Part shown: in pieces, positions 60,301 to 61,965 of the stretch
Layout: the number at the start of each line of letters is the position of its first letter
Position numbering within the stretch: position 1 is the first letter of the stretch
Assembly (NCBI GenBank): GCA_944472135.2
Contig: OX235270.1
Span: 73,603,168 to 73,667,167 of the forward strand
Source of the DNA: Trichobilharzia regenti
Taxonomy: Eukaryota; Platyhelminthes; Trematoda; Strigeidida; Schistosomatidae
Length of the DNA: 64,000 bases
Reading direction: 5' to 3'
Program-made: the position numbers and the translations under genes
The notes under the pieces: generated by a model
The model's database searches: none
Told to the model about the DNA's origin: nothing
The model's input: the letters and a program-made list of their open reading frames with translations, nothing else

Positions 60301-61303
60301 TAGTGTTGACGTCATATGCTACCATGTCAGTAGCAGTTCATTTTCACAGTAGTTAATCTTTAAGAAACAGAATTGTTACTGTCAATTAACGATGATCTAT
60401 ACGGGTGAAAATGTCAGATGTATACCTGTCCACAATCTCAAGAACAGCTGATCGATGGACGTTGATTTCCCACCCGTTAAATCTGTGAAGTGACATTGCA
60501 ACACTTATTCAATCAATTTAAGGTTTTCCTATCGATTGATTGAACTGAAGTGCTCGGTCTCAAGTTTATATGTCGGCTTTTGTGCAAATGCTTCGGCGAT
60601 GTCTGGGCATGTAATTAGAAGTTAATTGGTGGATGGTTACTAGCAGTGGAATCCAGCTCGGATGCGCATTTCGTCCTATTTGGTACATGTCAACCTGAAA
60701 CCCAGCACTTCGGGAAAATCCAAAATTTAATTAAATAATTAATATGACCCGTTGCATAGAATTGGCACTCATGGCCTAAGTGATCTTGTGGATAACGCTT
60801 TGGCGTTTGAAACTATGGCCACTGGGTTCGAGCCTCGGTGGGAACATCATCACTCACTTCGGAATGCAGGCACATCCAGCTGACGAGTCCCAAATAGGAC
60901 GAAATGCGCATCATGGATTCCAGTGCTAGTCTTCATCCACGTGTTAAATTCTAACACTTAGATTAAGCAATCTAACCCTGCTGATCGGTGCATATATGTT
61001 TCATATACCTCTTTTATTATTATTATCTGTCCCATGGTTCCAAGTAGAAACAGATGCCAGTCCTAGTGTTTAGCCAATAGGTTTGTAACGGAAACAGCGC
61101 TAAATTAATAGTTATTATTTATTTTCACGATAATCTCAATAGTGGCTACAGAAATCGCATTTTTTTCAACAATTTGTATTACTAATTGGAAAATATTTTC
61201 TGTGTTGATAGATTTAAATCAAATTTCCTCTACCAAAGAAATTCCGTTTGATTATTCAAAATTTACTGCATCTTTGACAAATCAAATCACTTCAGTCATA
61301 AAA
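645..61303 (+). CDS. EDC4: EDC4/Ge-1-like mRNA decapping scaffold, 16 exons, partial at both ends
   Basis: EDC4 (Ge-1, Hedls) is the P-body scaffold that brings DCP1/DCP2 decapping enzymes together. Seen here: 16 open segments bounded by AG and GT (645-728, 6317-6536, 11986-12175, 14833-14914, 21134-21186, 22612-22763, 26182-26403, 30394-30449, 33734-33943, 39684-39778, 43129-43602, 44912-45091, 46379-46585, 53077-53192, 55390-55555, 61212-61303). The codon phase matches at every junction. From memory of human EDC4, [37 protein letters not shown] and FVPALEKG...F..GTQQ all fall in the same order. The visible reading frame is about 866 codons; human EDC4 is about 1,400 residues, so the start of the beta-propeller and the C-terminal alpha-helical domain lie outside. 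Introns average several kb and are filled with retroelements. The serine-rich middle is poorly conserved, so its exons rest on splice phase only. Confidence 0.88.
1650..1800 (-). mobile_element. Inverted 3'-tail fragment of the (CAGT)n-tailed non-LTR family
   Basis: The reverse complement reads GGCGACTCGAACTGCTGCAC ... TTCTACGTTGAAGCCAGTCA, the same 3' end seen at 5610-5690 (copy A) and 20445-20515. It lies just upstream of copy A in the opposite orientation. Confidence 0.7.
1887..5690 (+). mobile_element. Degenerate non-LTR retrotransposon, copy A (interrupted by a solo LTR)
   Basis: This is a remnant of a non-LTR element with endonuclease and reverse transcriptase homology scattered over many frames. 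Readable pieces include [18 protein letters not shown] (endonuclease start), [13 protein letters not shown] (RT start), and near the end [20 protein letters not shown]. The last piece also occurs in the better preserved 19-20.5 kb copy, which places both in one family. Many stops and frameshifts; not functional. The 3' end has a (CAGT)n-like tail near 5670-5690. From 1887 to 4613 it is almost identical to copy B, including its stop codons. Confidence 0.85.
4609..4920 (+). mobile_element. Solo LTR inside copy A, 5-bp target duplication
   Basis: Copy B is continuous at the homologous point (38671-38675, AGTGA). Copy A carries 302 extra bases, 4614-4915, that begin TGTTATG and end TATATCA and are flanked by AGTGA at 4609-4613 and 4916-4920. 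TG...CA ends plus a 5-bp duplication are the hallmarks of an LTR retrotransposon LTR left by recombination. No coding sequence is present. The family (Ty3/gypsy or BEL) cannot be decided from the LTR alone. Confidence 0.85.
6317..6536 (+). CDS. EDC4: EDC4 exon: WD40-like blade with LLTGA..NREIRLW
   Basis: The acceptor CTTCAG ends at 6316 and the donor GTAAGC starts at 6537. The leading T completes the AG left by the 645-728 exon (Ser), then 73 codons run to a codon boundary. [15 protein letters not shown] and [10 protein letters not shown] match the human EDC4 pattern LITGADQNRELKMW / WTCLQTIRF, a WD40-type blade. The end, [10 protein letters not shown], matches the human LILSDVQRK just before its VLYVMEL continuation. 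Confidence 0.92.
7558..8455. repeat. 0.8-kb dispersed repeat, copy 1
   Basis: The stretch 7644-8440 recurs at 23101-23897 with only a few differences: a CT insertion at about 23342 and G/A at about 8343 versus 23805. The flanking 7558-7643 segment matches 23019-23100 much less well. It contains a GGGTGGGTGGGGTGGGGG run and no long ORF. Family unknown to me. Confidence 0.85.
8905..9135 (-). mobile_element. SINE-B (tRNA head, RTE-derived body and tail), minus strand
   Basis: Reverse complement of the element described at 35557-35797. It has the tRNA-like head with GGTTCGATCCC-type B box (here GGTTCGATCCCC), the body segment with CTACAGAAACTTC, and the tail ending CTATGTTCCACTGCGGAAC. It lies in an EDC4 intron. 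Confidence 0.85.
9459..9472 (+). promoter_or_regulatory. Candidate splice or spliced-leader acceptor before the nested ORF
   Basis: TTTTCTGTTTCAG is a good pyrimidine-rich acceptor ending at 9470, 161 bases before the ATG of the nested ORF. Schistosomes use both cis splicing and spliced-leader trans-splicing, and either could use this site. No EDC4 reading frame continues across it: an in-frame TAA precedes the ATG. Confidence 0.35.
9632..10711 (+). CDS. Nested intronic ORF: Arg/Ser-rich protein, 359 aa
   Basis: This is an uninterrupted ORF of 359 codons inside the EDC4 intron 6537-11985, on the same strand as EDC4. I do not recognise the family. Residues 1-155 are strongly basic and RS-like ([47 protein letters not shown]). 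The rest is Ser/Asn/Thr-rich, with an acidic end ([11 protein letters not shown]). No membrane segment, retroelement motif or zinc knuckle is visible. The ATG follows AAACAAAA, and an in-frame TAA lies three codons upstream, which supports this start. A pyrimidine tract ending in TTTCAG at 9461-9470 could be a cis or spliced-leader acceptor giving a 160-nt 5' UTR. ATTAAA at 10854-10859 is a possible poly(A) signal. The composition suggests a nucleic-acid-binding or splicing-associated nuclear protein; this is inference. An ORF this long is unlikely by chance in AT-rich intron DNA. It might instead be an exon of another gene. Confidence 0.7.
   Translation: MTRSRRFESRRARGRYHQRRISDSQSYRSHRHSNPEFGLISSNCNHSTNMMGDVATNRRRSSMAVTCARDTRFGSHTGCLPVTGTLDNSLRPVNRSSNSTRTSSSSYRRRTCPSRRASVIARKRVRSTSISKTRRYSAKRRRNIRQRREKPSQTGSFSVLQNPVSGSGEHVESCSTNPSPDNLQEVNSNVCSTNEETEDVSKNVYCSTVGVNESITRHPFLLLSSQCKRSLPTLKSNFISQTSPRKQTTDQPLQRASWPTNSVSYYDSLNSTCPNITSNNMITGGNELSNNEDCAKERKLRESDNNIIDCAVVSGVEQGLNQLSHEFVNETAEMNNANVISEDDDPYFSSYSTTNDSFS
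11986..12175 (+). CDS. EDC4: EDC4 exon: VLYTLEIG...EFLLTSP
   Basis: A long T-rich tract and AATCAG end at 11985, and the donor GTTAGT starts at 12176. The exon starts at a codon boundary with VLYTLEIG, which continues DVTRR of the previous exon exactly as VLYVMELL continues DVQRK in human EDC4. Later [20 protein letters not shown] parallels SEFLLTHPVLSFGIQVVSR. It ends with one base of a split codon. The donor is a weaker GTTAGT. Confidence 0.9.
12310..12600. repeat. Dispersed 280-bp repeat, copy 1
   Basis: Shares long blocks with 43905-44215: GATGTTCATCGGCA, AGCAAATGAACCA, TTTGCGGCAAAACATGGTGG, ACACGGAAGATCTGT, CCAAATAAACATT. Both copies lie on the same strand. No coding or RNA signature; possibly a non-autonomous element. 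Confidence 0.75.
13440..13830 (+). mobile_element. Decayed 3' piece of the same non-LTR family as copies A/B
   Basis: Order and spacing match 20085-20350 in the better copy: ATGTGTTACGCATACTAACC, then GGTGATATGGGAGGACAGACC, then AGAATCAATGACTGGATAC and GCGCGGATGCATTCA. No open frame remains. Confidence 0.55.
14092..14465 (+). mobile_element. SINE-A split by a nested SINE-B
   Basis: The + strand SINE-A runs to CTACCGATAT at about 14177 and resumes with GCTGAAAATTCCATACTTG at 14409. Between them (14178-14409) sits a minus-strand SINE-B, recognised by CTATGTTCCACTGGGG near its tail and a tRNA-like head at 14336-14409. The first 30 or so bases of the SINE-A head are missing. Confidence 0.8.
14833..14914 (+). 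CDS. EDC4: EDC4 exon: end of propeller, CVDIHIVHS
   Basis: The acceptor ATATTCCAG ends at 14832 and the donor GTAAGT starts at 14915. Phase is 2 bases, 26 codons, 2 bases; this fits the G left by the 11986-12175 exon and the A opening the next. The joined peptide [22 protein letters not shown] mirrors human LIKLFCVHTKALQDVQIRFQP. No earlier exon with this phase pair was found. Confidence 0.75.
15736..15930 (+). mobile_element. SINE-A, tRNA-derived
   Basis: The head starts GCGTCGGAGGCACAGTGGTT (Pol III A-box-like) with a decayed B box (GAGTTCTACCC). The body reads CACCTGATATC...GGCTACCGGTAT, and the tail GCTGAAAATTCCATAG...GTGTGGAAT ends in an (AAAT)n run. Confidence 0.85.
15935..18925 (-). 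mobile_element. RTE-clade LINE, decayed, minus strand
   Basis: Collinear with the better element at 57010-60130. From its 5' end (18925) fragments of the AP-like endonuclease are seen, then linker text ([20 protein letters not shown]), then RT and C-terminal pieces (FTYLGRVVS). The 3' end near 15935 is the same TTCTGAGTAGAACATAGGG tail. Many frameshifts and stops, and a (GA)n expansion at 17000-17013. Not functional; older than the 57-kb copy judging by divergence. Confidence 0.85.
19010..20515 (+). mobile_element. 5'-truncated non-LTR retrotransposon, one frameshift in RT ORF
   Basis: This copy starts inside the RT domain. One frame (19050-19790) shows [27 protein letters not shown] (motif A), [14 protein letters not shown] (motif B) and [10 protein letters not shown] (motif C, intact YADD). 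A frameshift near 19770 moves it to the frame 19741-20337, which carries [26 protein letters not shown] and TKTWHQSM and ends at 20337. The tail has CTCGAACTGCTGCAC and ends in (CAGA)n near 20500-20515. It is from the same family as copies A and B but far better preserved. Lacking the endonuclease, it cannot move by itself. Confidence 0.9.
21134..21186 (+). CDS. EDC4: EDC4 exon: short 53-nt exon, [13 protein letters not shown]
   Basis: The acceptor TCTATTTACAG ends at 21133 and the donor GTGAGT starts at 21187. Only the frame beginning A|AAC is open, giving [18 protein letters not shown]. It lines up with KALQDVQIRFQPQLN of human EDC4, and its phases fit both neighbours. Confidence 0.72.
21690..22000 (-). 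mobile_element. SINE-C (hammerhead type), minus strand
   Basis: The reverse complement has the family head ending in a B-box-like stretch and then GATGAAACAGCTGTCCAGTA, the GAAA plus cleavage-site part of the hammerhead. The CTGANGA core is lost here, so the ribozyme is presumably dead. Confidence 0.75.
22612..22763 (+). CDS. EDC4: EDC4 exon: start of Ser/Asn-rich linker
   Basis: The acceptor TTCGTTTTAG ends at 22611 and the donor GTAGGT starts at 22764. CT completes the split codon (Ala), then 50 codons end at a boundary. The peptide is low-complexity: [16 protein letters not shown] followed by an Asn/Asp run. The human counterpart is also a long serine-rich linker with little sequence conservation, so placement rests on splice sites and phase. 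Confidence 0.72.
22764..26181 (+). other. EDC4 intron, second copy of the 0.8-kb repeat
   Basis: The repeat copy occupies 23019-24180. From 24180 to 26181 I see AT-rich sequence without supportable genes, RNA genes or repeats. Confidence 0.55.
23019..24180. repeat. 0.8-kb dispersed repeat, copy 2, with internal insertion
   Basis: Matches copy 1 as described there. After about 23897 the homology is broken by about 245 bases that start with a (GT)n run (23903-23922), then resumes at GTGTTTTTTATTCAACTGAA near 24143. The insertion has no ORF of note. Confidence 0.82.
26182..26403 (+). CDS. EDC4: EDC4 candidate exon, phase 0-0 (possible cassette)
   Basis: GTTTCTAACAG ends at 26181 and GTAAGT starts at 26404. 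In between lie exactly 74 open codons ([15 protein letters not shown]...). The flanking exons also end and start at codon boundaries, so this piece could be included or skipped without changing the frame. I see no similarity to EDC4 outside schistosomes, and the segment lies just upstream of a PLE insertion. It could be a lineage-specific linker exon or a chance splice-like stretch. Confidence 0.5.
26455..26680 (-). mobile_element. PLE reverse transcriptase piece, inverted
   Basis: The minus strand reads [19 protein letters not shown], the PLE RT block that normally lies shortly before the catalytic YxDD. A stop follows. It abuts a + strand PLE piece that begins at the YxDD region, so the two look like one insertion with an inverted 5' part. 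Confidence 0.75.
26690..27900 (+). mobile_element. Penelope-like element: RT 3' half, GIY-YIG remnant and terminal repeat
   Basis: PLEs are RTs related to telomerase that carry a GIY-YIG endonuclease. 26690-26926 reads [20 protein letters not shown] ... [20 protein letters not shown] followed by YRKPAH, typical of the PLE RT thumb; the catalytic YxDD appears as YGGDD. 27036-27380 contains [14 protein letters not shown] and [11 protein letters not shown], the connector before the GIY-YIG domain. The GIY-YIG part itself is not readable. 27780-27890 (CGTCAT, CACTGTGTGATA-like, GTGCCCAAGTTTTACAC) matches the terminal repeat of the other PLEs here. The reading frame is broken and the middle is low-complexity Asn/Asp. 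Confidence 0.85.
27895..28260 (-). mobile_element. SINE-C, minus strand
   Basis: The reverse complement carries ATGAGTCCC..GGATGAAACAGCTGTCCAGTA, a hammerhead relic with a damaged CTGATGA core (CCAATGA). The head with a B-box-like element lies near 28010-28070. Confidence 0.75.
28290..28500 (+). mobile_element. SINE-C, plus strand, head-to-head with the previous copy
   Basis: The tRNA-like head CAGTGGCTGAATGGCATACG and B box GGATTTGAATCCC (28367-28379) are followed by a hammerhead-like segment and the family end TTCTAACTGATATCC. Orientation is opposite to the copy at 27895-28260, with about 30 bases between them. Confidence 0.78.
28388..28436 (+). ncRNA. Hammerhead ribozyme relic in SINE-C
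   Basis: GATGAGTC..GGACGAAAC keeps helix II and the GAAA strand, and helix III is the palindrome ACAGCTGT followed by cleavage-site C at about 28427. The core CTGATGA reads TCGATGA and helix I pairing is poor, so activity is unlikely. Confidence 0.5.
28843..29715 (-). mobile_element. RTE-clade LINE fragment, minus strand
   Basis: Translated minus-strand pieces match the 57-kb [20 protein letters not shown] (RT motif B), [15 protein letters not shown] (just after motif C), [12 protein letters not shown]. It is 5'-truncated and heavily decayed. Confidence 0.8.
30325..30362. repeat. (AT)n microsatellite
   Basis: About 38 bases of alternating TA, 31 bases upstream of the 30394 exon, inside the acceptor region of the intron. 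Confidence 0.9.
30394..30449 (+). CDS. EDC4: EDC4 exon: short linker exon
   Basis: ATACTTTTTAG ends at 30393 and GTGAGT starts at 30450. Eighteen codons ([18 protein letters not shown]) plus two bases. The polar composition matches the linker, and the phase fits 22763 or 26403 upstream and 33734 downstream. Confidence 0.68.
31103..31141. repeat. (AT)n microsatellite at a SINE-A tail
   Basis: About 38 bases of TA directly next to the 3' end of a minus-strand SINE-A, consistent with growth from the SINE's AT-rich tail. Confidence 0.9.
31142..31312 (-). mobile_element. SINE-A, minus strand
   Basis: The reverse complement shows GGTTAGGACTC-like A box, B box GGTTCGATCCCC, CACCTGATATCTATGGTCGG and tail GCTGAAAATTCCATACTTGT. 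Confidence 0.85.
31828..32030 (+). mobile_element. SINE-A, plus strand
   Basis: ATCGGTGTCACAGTGGTTAC head, GGTTCGATCCC B box at 31888-31898, tail ATGCTGAAAATTCCATATTT and an A-rich end. Confidence 0.85.
32980..33495 (+). repeat. LTR-like dispersed repeat, copy 1
   Basis: Begins TGTTTATGTAGC and ends CAGTTATAACA, so TGTT...AACA ends. An inverted copy lies at 51293-51754. It contains a (AT)n run at 33285-33316 and a CCAATCAGAAT box. No target duplication is visible (CAGCA before, TACGG after). It may be a solo LTR or another short repeat. Confidence 0.75.
33734..33943 (+). CDS. EDC4: EDC4 exon: acidic/Ser-rich linker
   Basis: The acceptor CTTGGTTTTAG ends at 33733 and the donor GTGAGT starts at 33944. 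T completes GA (Asp), 69 codons follow, then AC. The peptide is Ser/Thr/Glu/Asn-rich ([34 protein letters not shown]), as expected for the disordered middle of EDC4. Confidence 0.75.
33944..35220 (+). other. EDC4 intron segment before copy B
   Basis: Holds a palindromic PLE terminal fragment at 34270-34550. A short imperfect inverted repeat brackets 35022-35100 (CCACTATGTAAAGG / CCTTTACATAATGG). Otherwise unassigned. Confidence 0.45.
34270..34550. repeat. Palindromic PLE terminal-repeat fragment
   Basis: Imperfect inverted arms at 34327-34392 and 34462-34526 share CATTATAGATAAGATTTTA and its complement. They contain the PLE end motifs TTGGGCACTGTGGT and GTGCTCGAAACGCCATCAGT, as in the foldback at 47473-47777. 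Confidence 0.7.
35235..38930 (+). mobile_element. Degenerate non-LTR retrotransposon, copy B (3'-truncated, split by SINE-B)
   Basis: The 5' part lies upstream of the inserted SINE (35235-35556) and continues at 35798. From 35954 to 38675 it matches copy A (1887-4613) almost base for base: I counted two substitutions and four small indels (reading by eye, not exhaustive). Shared stop codons and frameshifts include the TGA after GDFNSK near 36557. Beyond 38675 the similarity to copy A falls sharply. It ends near 38920 inside the C-terminal coding part, so the tail is missing. Not functional. Confidence 0.88.
35557..35797 (+). mobile_element. SINE-B, complete, with 12-bp target duplication
   Basis: The tRNA-like head 35557-35628 has acceptor strands GCGTCGG and CCGGCGC that pair, a T-arm CCGGG/CCCGG and B box GGTTCGATCCC at 35607-35617. 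The body 35629-35745 matches the 5' region of the RTE LINE at 60126-60250 (minus). The tail CTATGTTCCACTGGGAAC (35752-35769) is the RTE 3' end. A 21-base A run ends it at 35797. The flanks TTCAGTTAACCG at 35545-35556 and 35798-35809 are a perfect target duplication, so the insertion is young and sits inside copy B. Confidence 0.92.
39185..39245 (-). mobile_element. Short RTE 3'-end fragment
   Basis: ATTATTATTATG... followed by GCTGAGTGGAACATAGAATTTCA resembles the last 60 bases of the RTE LINE in the minus orientation. Confidence 0.5.
39270..39600. repeat. Candidate repeat with three ATTGGTTG boxes
   Basis: CTGATTGGTTGT at about 39396 and 39440 and TGATTGGTTGTTG at about 39519, with AGCAGACAAGCGCAGT-like spacer text. 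It starts near a TGTAACAACAG that could be an LTR 5' end, but no CA end or target duplication was found. Confidence 0.35.
39684..39778 (+). CDS. EDC4: EDC4 exon: [13 protein letters not shown] linker
   Basis: TTTCAAATAACAG ends at 39683 and GTATGC starts at 39779. G completes the AC of the previous exon (Thr). The peptide ends [13 protein letters not shown] with one leftover C, which joins CC of the next exon to make Pro. The frame stays open past the donor to a TGA at about 39840, so the 3' boundary is chosen by the phase match. Confidence 0.7.
39779..43128 (+). other. EDC4 intron without recognised elements
   Basis: 3.3 kb of AT-rich sequence. Open frames here are short and lack motifs. 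A (GT)n tract lies at 42434-42448. I see no RNA gene, no repeat shared with the rest of the window, and no retroelement protein. Confidence 0.5.
43129..43602 (+). CDS. EDC4: EDC4 exon: linker into coiled coil
   Basis: GATAATTTAG ends at 43128 and GTAAGA starts at 43603. The longest EDC4 exon seen here: 2 bases, 157 codons, 1 base. The first two thirds are polar linker ([23 protein letters not shown]). The end, [18 protein letters not shown], begins a heptad-like stretch that continues in the next exon, matching the position of the coiled coil of human EDC4. Confidence 0.85.
43905..44215. repeat. Dispersed 280-bp repeat, copy 2
   Basis: Counterpart of 12310-12600. It carries a (GA)n expansion near 43971-43984 that the other copy lacks. 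The two differ by roughly one base in six by eye, so this is an old family. Confidence 0.75.
44480..44503. repeat. (AT)n microsatellite
   Basis: About 24 bases of alternating TA in the intron before the 44912 exon. Confidence 0.85.
44912..45091 (+). CDS. EDC4: EDC4 exon: coiled coil
   Basis: ATACTAACTAG ends at 44911 (TACTAAC is also a good branch-site string) and GTAAGT starts at 45092. The peptide opens [20 protein letters not shown], strongly helical and charged, corresponding to the RELAELRHSQEELLQRL coiled coil of human EDC4. Sixty codons of length, with split codons on both sides. Confidence 0.83.
45960..46260 (-). mobile_element. RTE LINE 3' end, 5'-truncated, minus strand
   Basis: Starts with (ATT)n and GCTCCCTTGTGTTCCCAGTG and matches 57035-57330 nearly base for base before breaking off at about 46258, a typical 5'-truncated LINE insertion. 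It lies 120 bases upstream of an EDC4 exon. Confidence 0.88.
46379..46585 (+). CDS. EDC4: EDC4 exon: helical C-terminal region
   Basis: The acceptor ACTTTCTTTTCAG ends at 46378 and the donor GTAAGT starts at 46586. 2 bases, 68 codons, 1 base. It contains [18 protein letters not shown] and [14 protein letters not shown]; the latter resembles LERSIRDEIKKTV of human EDC4, so the exon is placed with fair confidence. Confidence 0.85.
46860..48480 (+). mobile_element. Penelope-like element with GIY-YIG domain, split by a foldback insertion
   Basis: 46866-47087 reads [20 protein letters not shown] and [18 protein letters not shown], the PLE RT C-terminal part. In another frame from about 47125, [19 protein letters not shown] leads to [18 protein letters not shown] followed by [10 protein letters not shown], the GIY-YIG core with its Arg and Glu-His. 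The ORF is cut after IKHLV (47471) by about 305 bases and resumes at 47778 with HLVISRH, later [20 protein letters not shown]. The last part carries three loose repeats of a TATCCAAACTTC-TG-TT unit (48017, 48088, 48193). RT motifs 1-5 are absent, so this is a 5'-truncated dead copy. The 3' limit is approximate. Confidence 0.85.
47473..47777. mobile_element. Foldback of two inverted PLE terminal repeats, 12-bp target duplication
   Basis: The arms 47520-47628 and 47661-47770 are reverse complements over about 109 bases with one indel seen. The loop is 32 bases and itself contains ATAGTTTTGCAAACTAT. The flanks ACATCTGGTCAT at 47461-47472 and 47778-47789 are identical. The arms carry the PLE end motifs (TTGGGCACTGTGGTAGT, ACGTTTCGAACACAATTTAT). 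Confidence 0.88.
48485..48595 (+). mobile_element. 3'-tail fragment of the (CAGT)n-tailed non-LTR family
   Basis: GTGAACTGCCACACTTTTGT ... TTCTACGTTGAAAATTTAGTCCGTCAGT follows the order of the 3' end at 20445-20515, with heavy divergence. Confidence 0.5.
48600..51290 (+). other. EDC4 intron, no features recognised
   Basis: 2.7 kb with an AT microsatellite at 50309-50328 and a G run near 49737-49745, but no gene, RNA or repeat I can support. Confidence 0.5.
51293..51754 (-). repeat. LTR-like dispersed repeat, copy 2 (inverted)
   Basis: Reverse complement of the 32980-33495 unit over its whole length, but about 50 bases shorter in the segment between the CCAATCAGAAT box and the AT run. Also no visible target duplication. 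Confidence 0.78.
52214..52415 (+). mobile_element. SINE-A, best-preserved copy
   Basis: GTGCGTCGGTGGCACAGTGG head, B box GGTTCGAGCCC at 52268-52278, CACCTGATATCTATGGTCGG, tail ATGCTGAAAATTCCATACTT and an (AAAT)-rich end. Confidence 0.88.
53077..53192 (+). CDS. EDC4: EDC4 exon: [15 protein letters not shown] helix
   Basis: ATGTTTTTTCCTTAG ends at 53076 and GTAAGC starts at 53193. AT plus 38 codons. The peptide [18 protein letters not shown]...[10 protein letters not shown] has the amphipathic helical pattern of SRSLEPMAGQLSNSVATKL...KENISKLLKSK in human EDC4. Confidence 0.82.
53985..54345 (-). mobile_element. SINE-C with well-preserved hammerhead, minus strand
   Basis: The reverse complement starts near 54345 with GGTCGCAGTGGCTCAATGG at 54156-54176, B box GGGTTCGAAC near 54108-54124, then the hammerhead and the tail TTTTCTAACCAATGTCAGCT. 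The closest relative in the window is the copy at 61590-61960. Confidence 0.82.
54053..54096 (-). ncRNA. Hammerhead ribozyme in SINE-C
   Basis: On the minus strand: helix I TACTG/CAGTA, core CTGAAGA, helix II GTCCC/GGGAC around AAACT, then GAAA, a short imperfect helix III (ATAGCCAT) and cleavage after the C of ATC at about 54058. All invariant core bases are present. Helix III is weak in monomer form, as is known for schistosome hammerheads, so activity may be low. Confidence 0.75.
54360..55389 (+). other. EDC4 intron segment, nothing recognised
   Basis: About 1 kb of AT-rich sequence upstream of the conserved EDC4 exon. No open frame of note and no shared repeat. Confidence 0.5.
55390..55555 (+). 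CDS. EDC4: EDC4 exon: signature FVPALEKG...GTQQ
   Basis: CCTTCTTAAAG ends at 55389 and GTATGT starts at 55556. 55 codons plus [21 protein letters not shown] and [11 protein letters not shown] are a clear match to REAFQSVVLPAFEKSCQAMF and INDSFRLGTQEY of human EDC4. This is the best-conserved block in the window and the main basis for naming the gene. Confidence 0.94.
55556..57000 (+). other. EDC4 intron segment with a PLE end fragment
   Basis: 55556-56450 shows no recognised feature. 56455-56640 resembles a PLE terminal repeat. 56640-57000 is unassigned and borders the RTE element. Confidence 0.45.
56455..56640. repeat. PLE terminal-repeat fragment
   Basis: ACTTGTGCACTGTGGTAGAG, then TTACTGATGACGTTTCGAGC and CTCATAATCATATCAAGG match the ends of the PLEs at 34270-34550 and 47473-47777. 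No second arm is present. Confidence 0.65.
57010..60130 (-). mobile_element. RTE-clade LINE, near full length, frameshifted, minus strand
   Basis: Reads from about 60130 down to the 3' end near 57010 (ATTT-rich tail). The 5' ORF 60060-58930 (376 codons) is an AP-like endonuclease with [26 protein letters not shown] and GSDHYLVEG, all catalytic boxes visible. Then in changing frames come [18 protein letters not shown], the RT core 58355-57930 with [19 protein letters not shown] (motif A) and [15 protein letters not shown] (motif B), a broken motif C (DLDFA then, in another frame, [11 protein letters not shown]), and the C-terminal piece 57620-57156 with [17 protein letters not shown] and [11 protein letters not shown]. 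At least six frame changes; dead. Compared with known schistosome RTE elements such as SR2 the layout is the same; exact subfamily not assigned. Confidence 0.92.
60126..60250 (-). mobile_element. RTE LINE 5' region (homologous to SINE-B body)
   Basis: The minus strand reads GGGTAAAGAGGGAGGGTTGG, then GTGCTAGCAACTCCACCCCT, then GCTACAGAAACTTCAA. The same order with small changes makes the SINE-B body at 35640-35735. It directly precedes the endonuclease ORF of the 57-60 kb element, so it is most likely its 5' UTR. Confidence 0.75.
60560..60960 (+). mobile_element. SINE-D (Sm-alpha type) with hammerhead
   Basis: The Pol III-like section has GTGGATAACGCTTTGGCGTT and B box GGGTTCGAGCC (60826-60836), then a hammerhead. 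Upstream, 60640-60690 carries a reverse-strand hammerhead-like string (GGACGAAATGCGCATCC with TGGATTCCACTGC), so the unit has hammerhead sequence in both orientations. A related unit lies at 62230-62690. Confidence 0.8.
60871..60922 (+). ncRNA. Hammerhead ribozyme, Sm-alpha type
   Basis: Helix I ATCCAG/ATGGAT (one mismatch), core CTGACGA with permitted base at position 7, helix II GTCC/GGAC around CAAATA, GAAA, helix III palindrome ATGCGCAT, cleavage after C60912. The layout is that of the well-studied Schistosoma hammerhead, and all invariant bases are intact. Confidence 0.85.
61212..61303 (+). CDS. EDC4: EDC4 exon: YLNQISS segment
   Basis: CTGTGTTGATAG ends at 61211 and GTAAGT starts at 61304. 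AT completes T from the previous exon to give Tyr, so GTQQ-YLNQ parallels human GTQEYLQQLE. Thirty codons end at a codon boundary. The next exon lies beyond 61303 and was not identified. Confidence 0.8.
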
Positions 61304-61380
61304 GTAAGTTTCTCGTGTTATTCAAGAATTTAATCAGAGATGCTTTTTTTACATTATCAAACTTTTATTGGTGTCCCTAA

Positions 61381-61390
61381 GGGGGGGGGG
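61381..61390. repeat. Poly-G run
   Basis: Ten consecutive G bases in the intron after the last EDC4 exon seen. Confidence 0.9.
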
Positions 61391-61589
61391 ATACGTCACA
61401 ACAAACATCACTCATATATTTCCGTTGATGAAAATCCTCGTATTCTGGAACTTACAGACTCCTACTACAGTACTTGTCATTCGGTATAAACCAGAACAGA
61501 AAGTCGTTTTACACGATAAACCGAAAATGAAGACGTATATTTGAAAATTTGTTGTTTGATAACCGACAATAAGTTATCCTATGAAGTTG

Positions 61590-61965
61590 TACTCATTAAG
61601 GTTGCTCACTAGCGACTGGCCCTACTCAGGCAGTTAACCTGGGGTTCTAGTGTGAAGCCGTGACCAGTAGTGTACAGCAGGTTGAAGATGAGGCAGTAAC
61701 TCATCGAAAACATTGTGAAATTGTCACGCTATGTCGTGAATTGGCAGAAGTTAGAATTCAAAGACCATTGGATCGGGTCGCAGTGGCTCAATGGTCTACG
61801 AGCTCACCTTGTAACCAGAAGGTCCTAGGTTCGAACCCTGCCGGGTGGTGCGTACTGCTGAAGAGTCCCAAATTGTGACGAAATAGCCATCCAGTACACC
61901 CAGGCTTCCCAATGGTTCTCTAACCAATGTCAGCTCATGATGAAATTCTCCATGCATTAAGGTTG
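61590..61965 (+). mobile_element. SINE-C with hammerhead, plus strand
   Basis: GGGTCGCAGTGGCTCAATGG head near 61776, B box GGTTCGAACCC at 61829-61839, hammerhead at 61852-61897, tail TTCTCTAACCAATGTCAGCT. Confidence 0.85.
61852..61897 (+). ncRNA. Hammerhead ribozyme in SINE-C
   Basis: Helix I GTACTG/CAGTAC (6 perfect pairs), core CTGAAGA, helix II GTCCC/GTGAC with one mismatch, GAAA, weak helix III ATAGCCAT, cleavage after C61891. Invariant core bases present. Confidence 0.75.
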
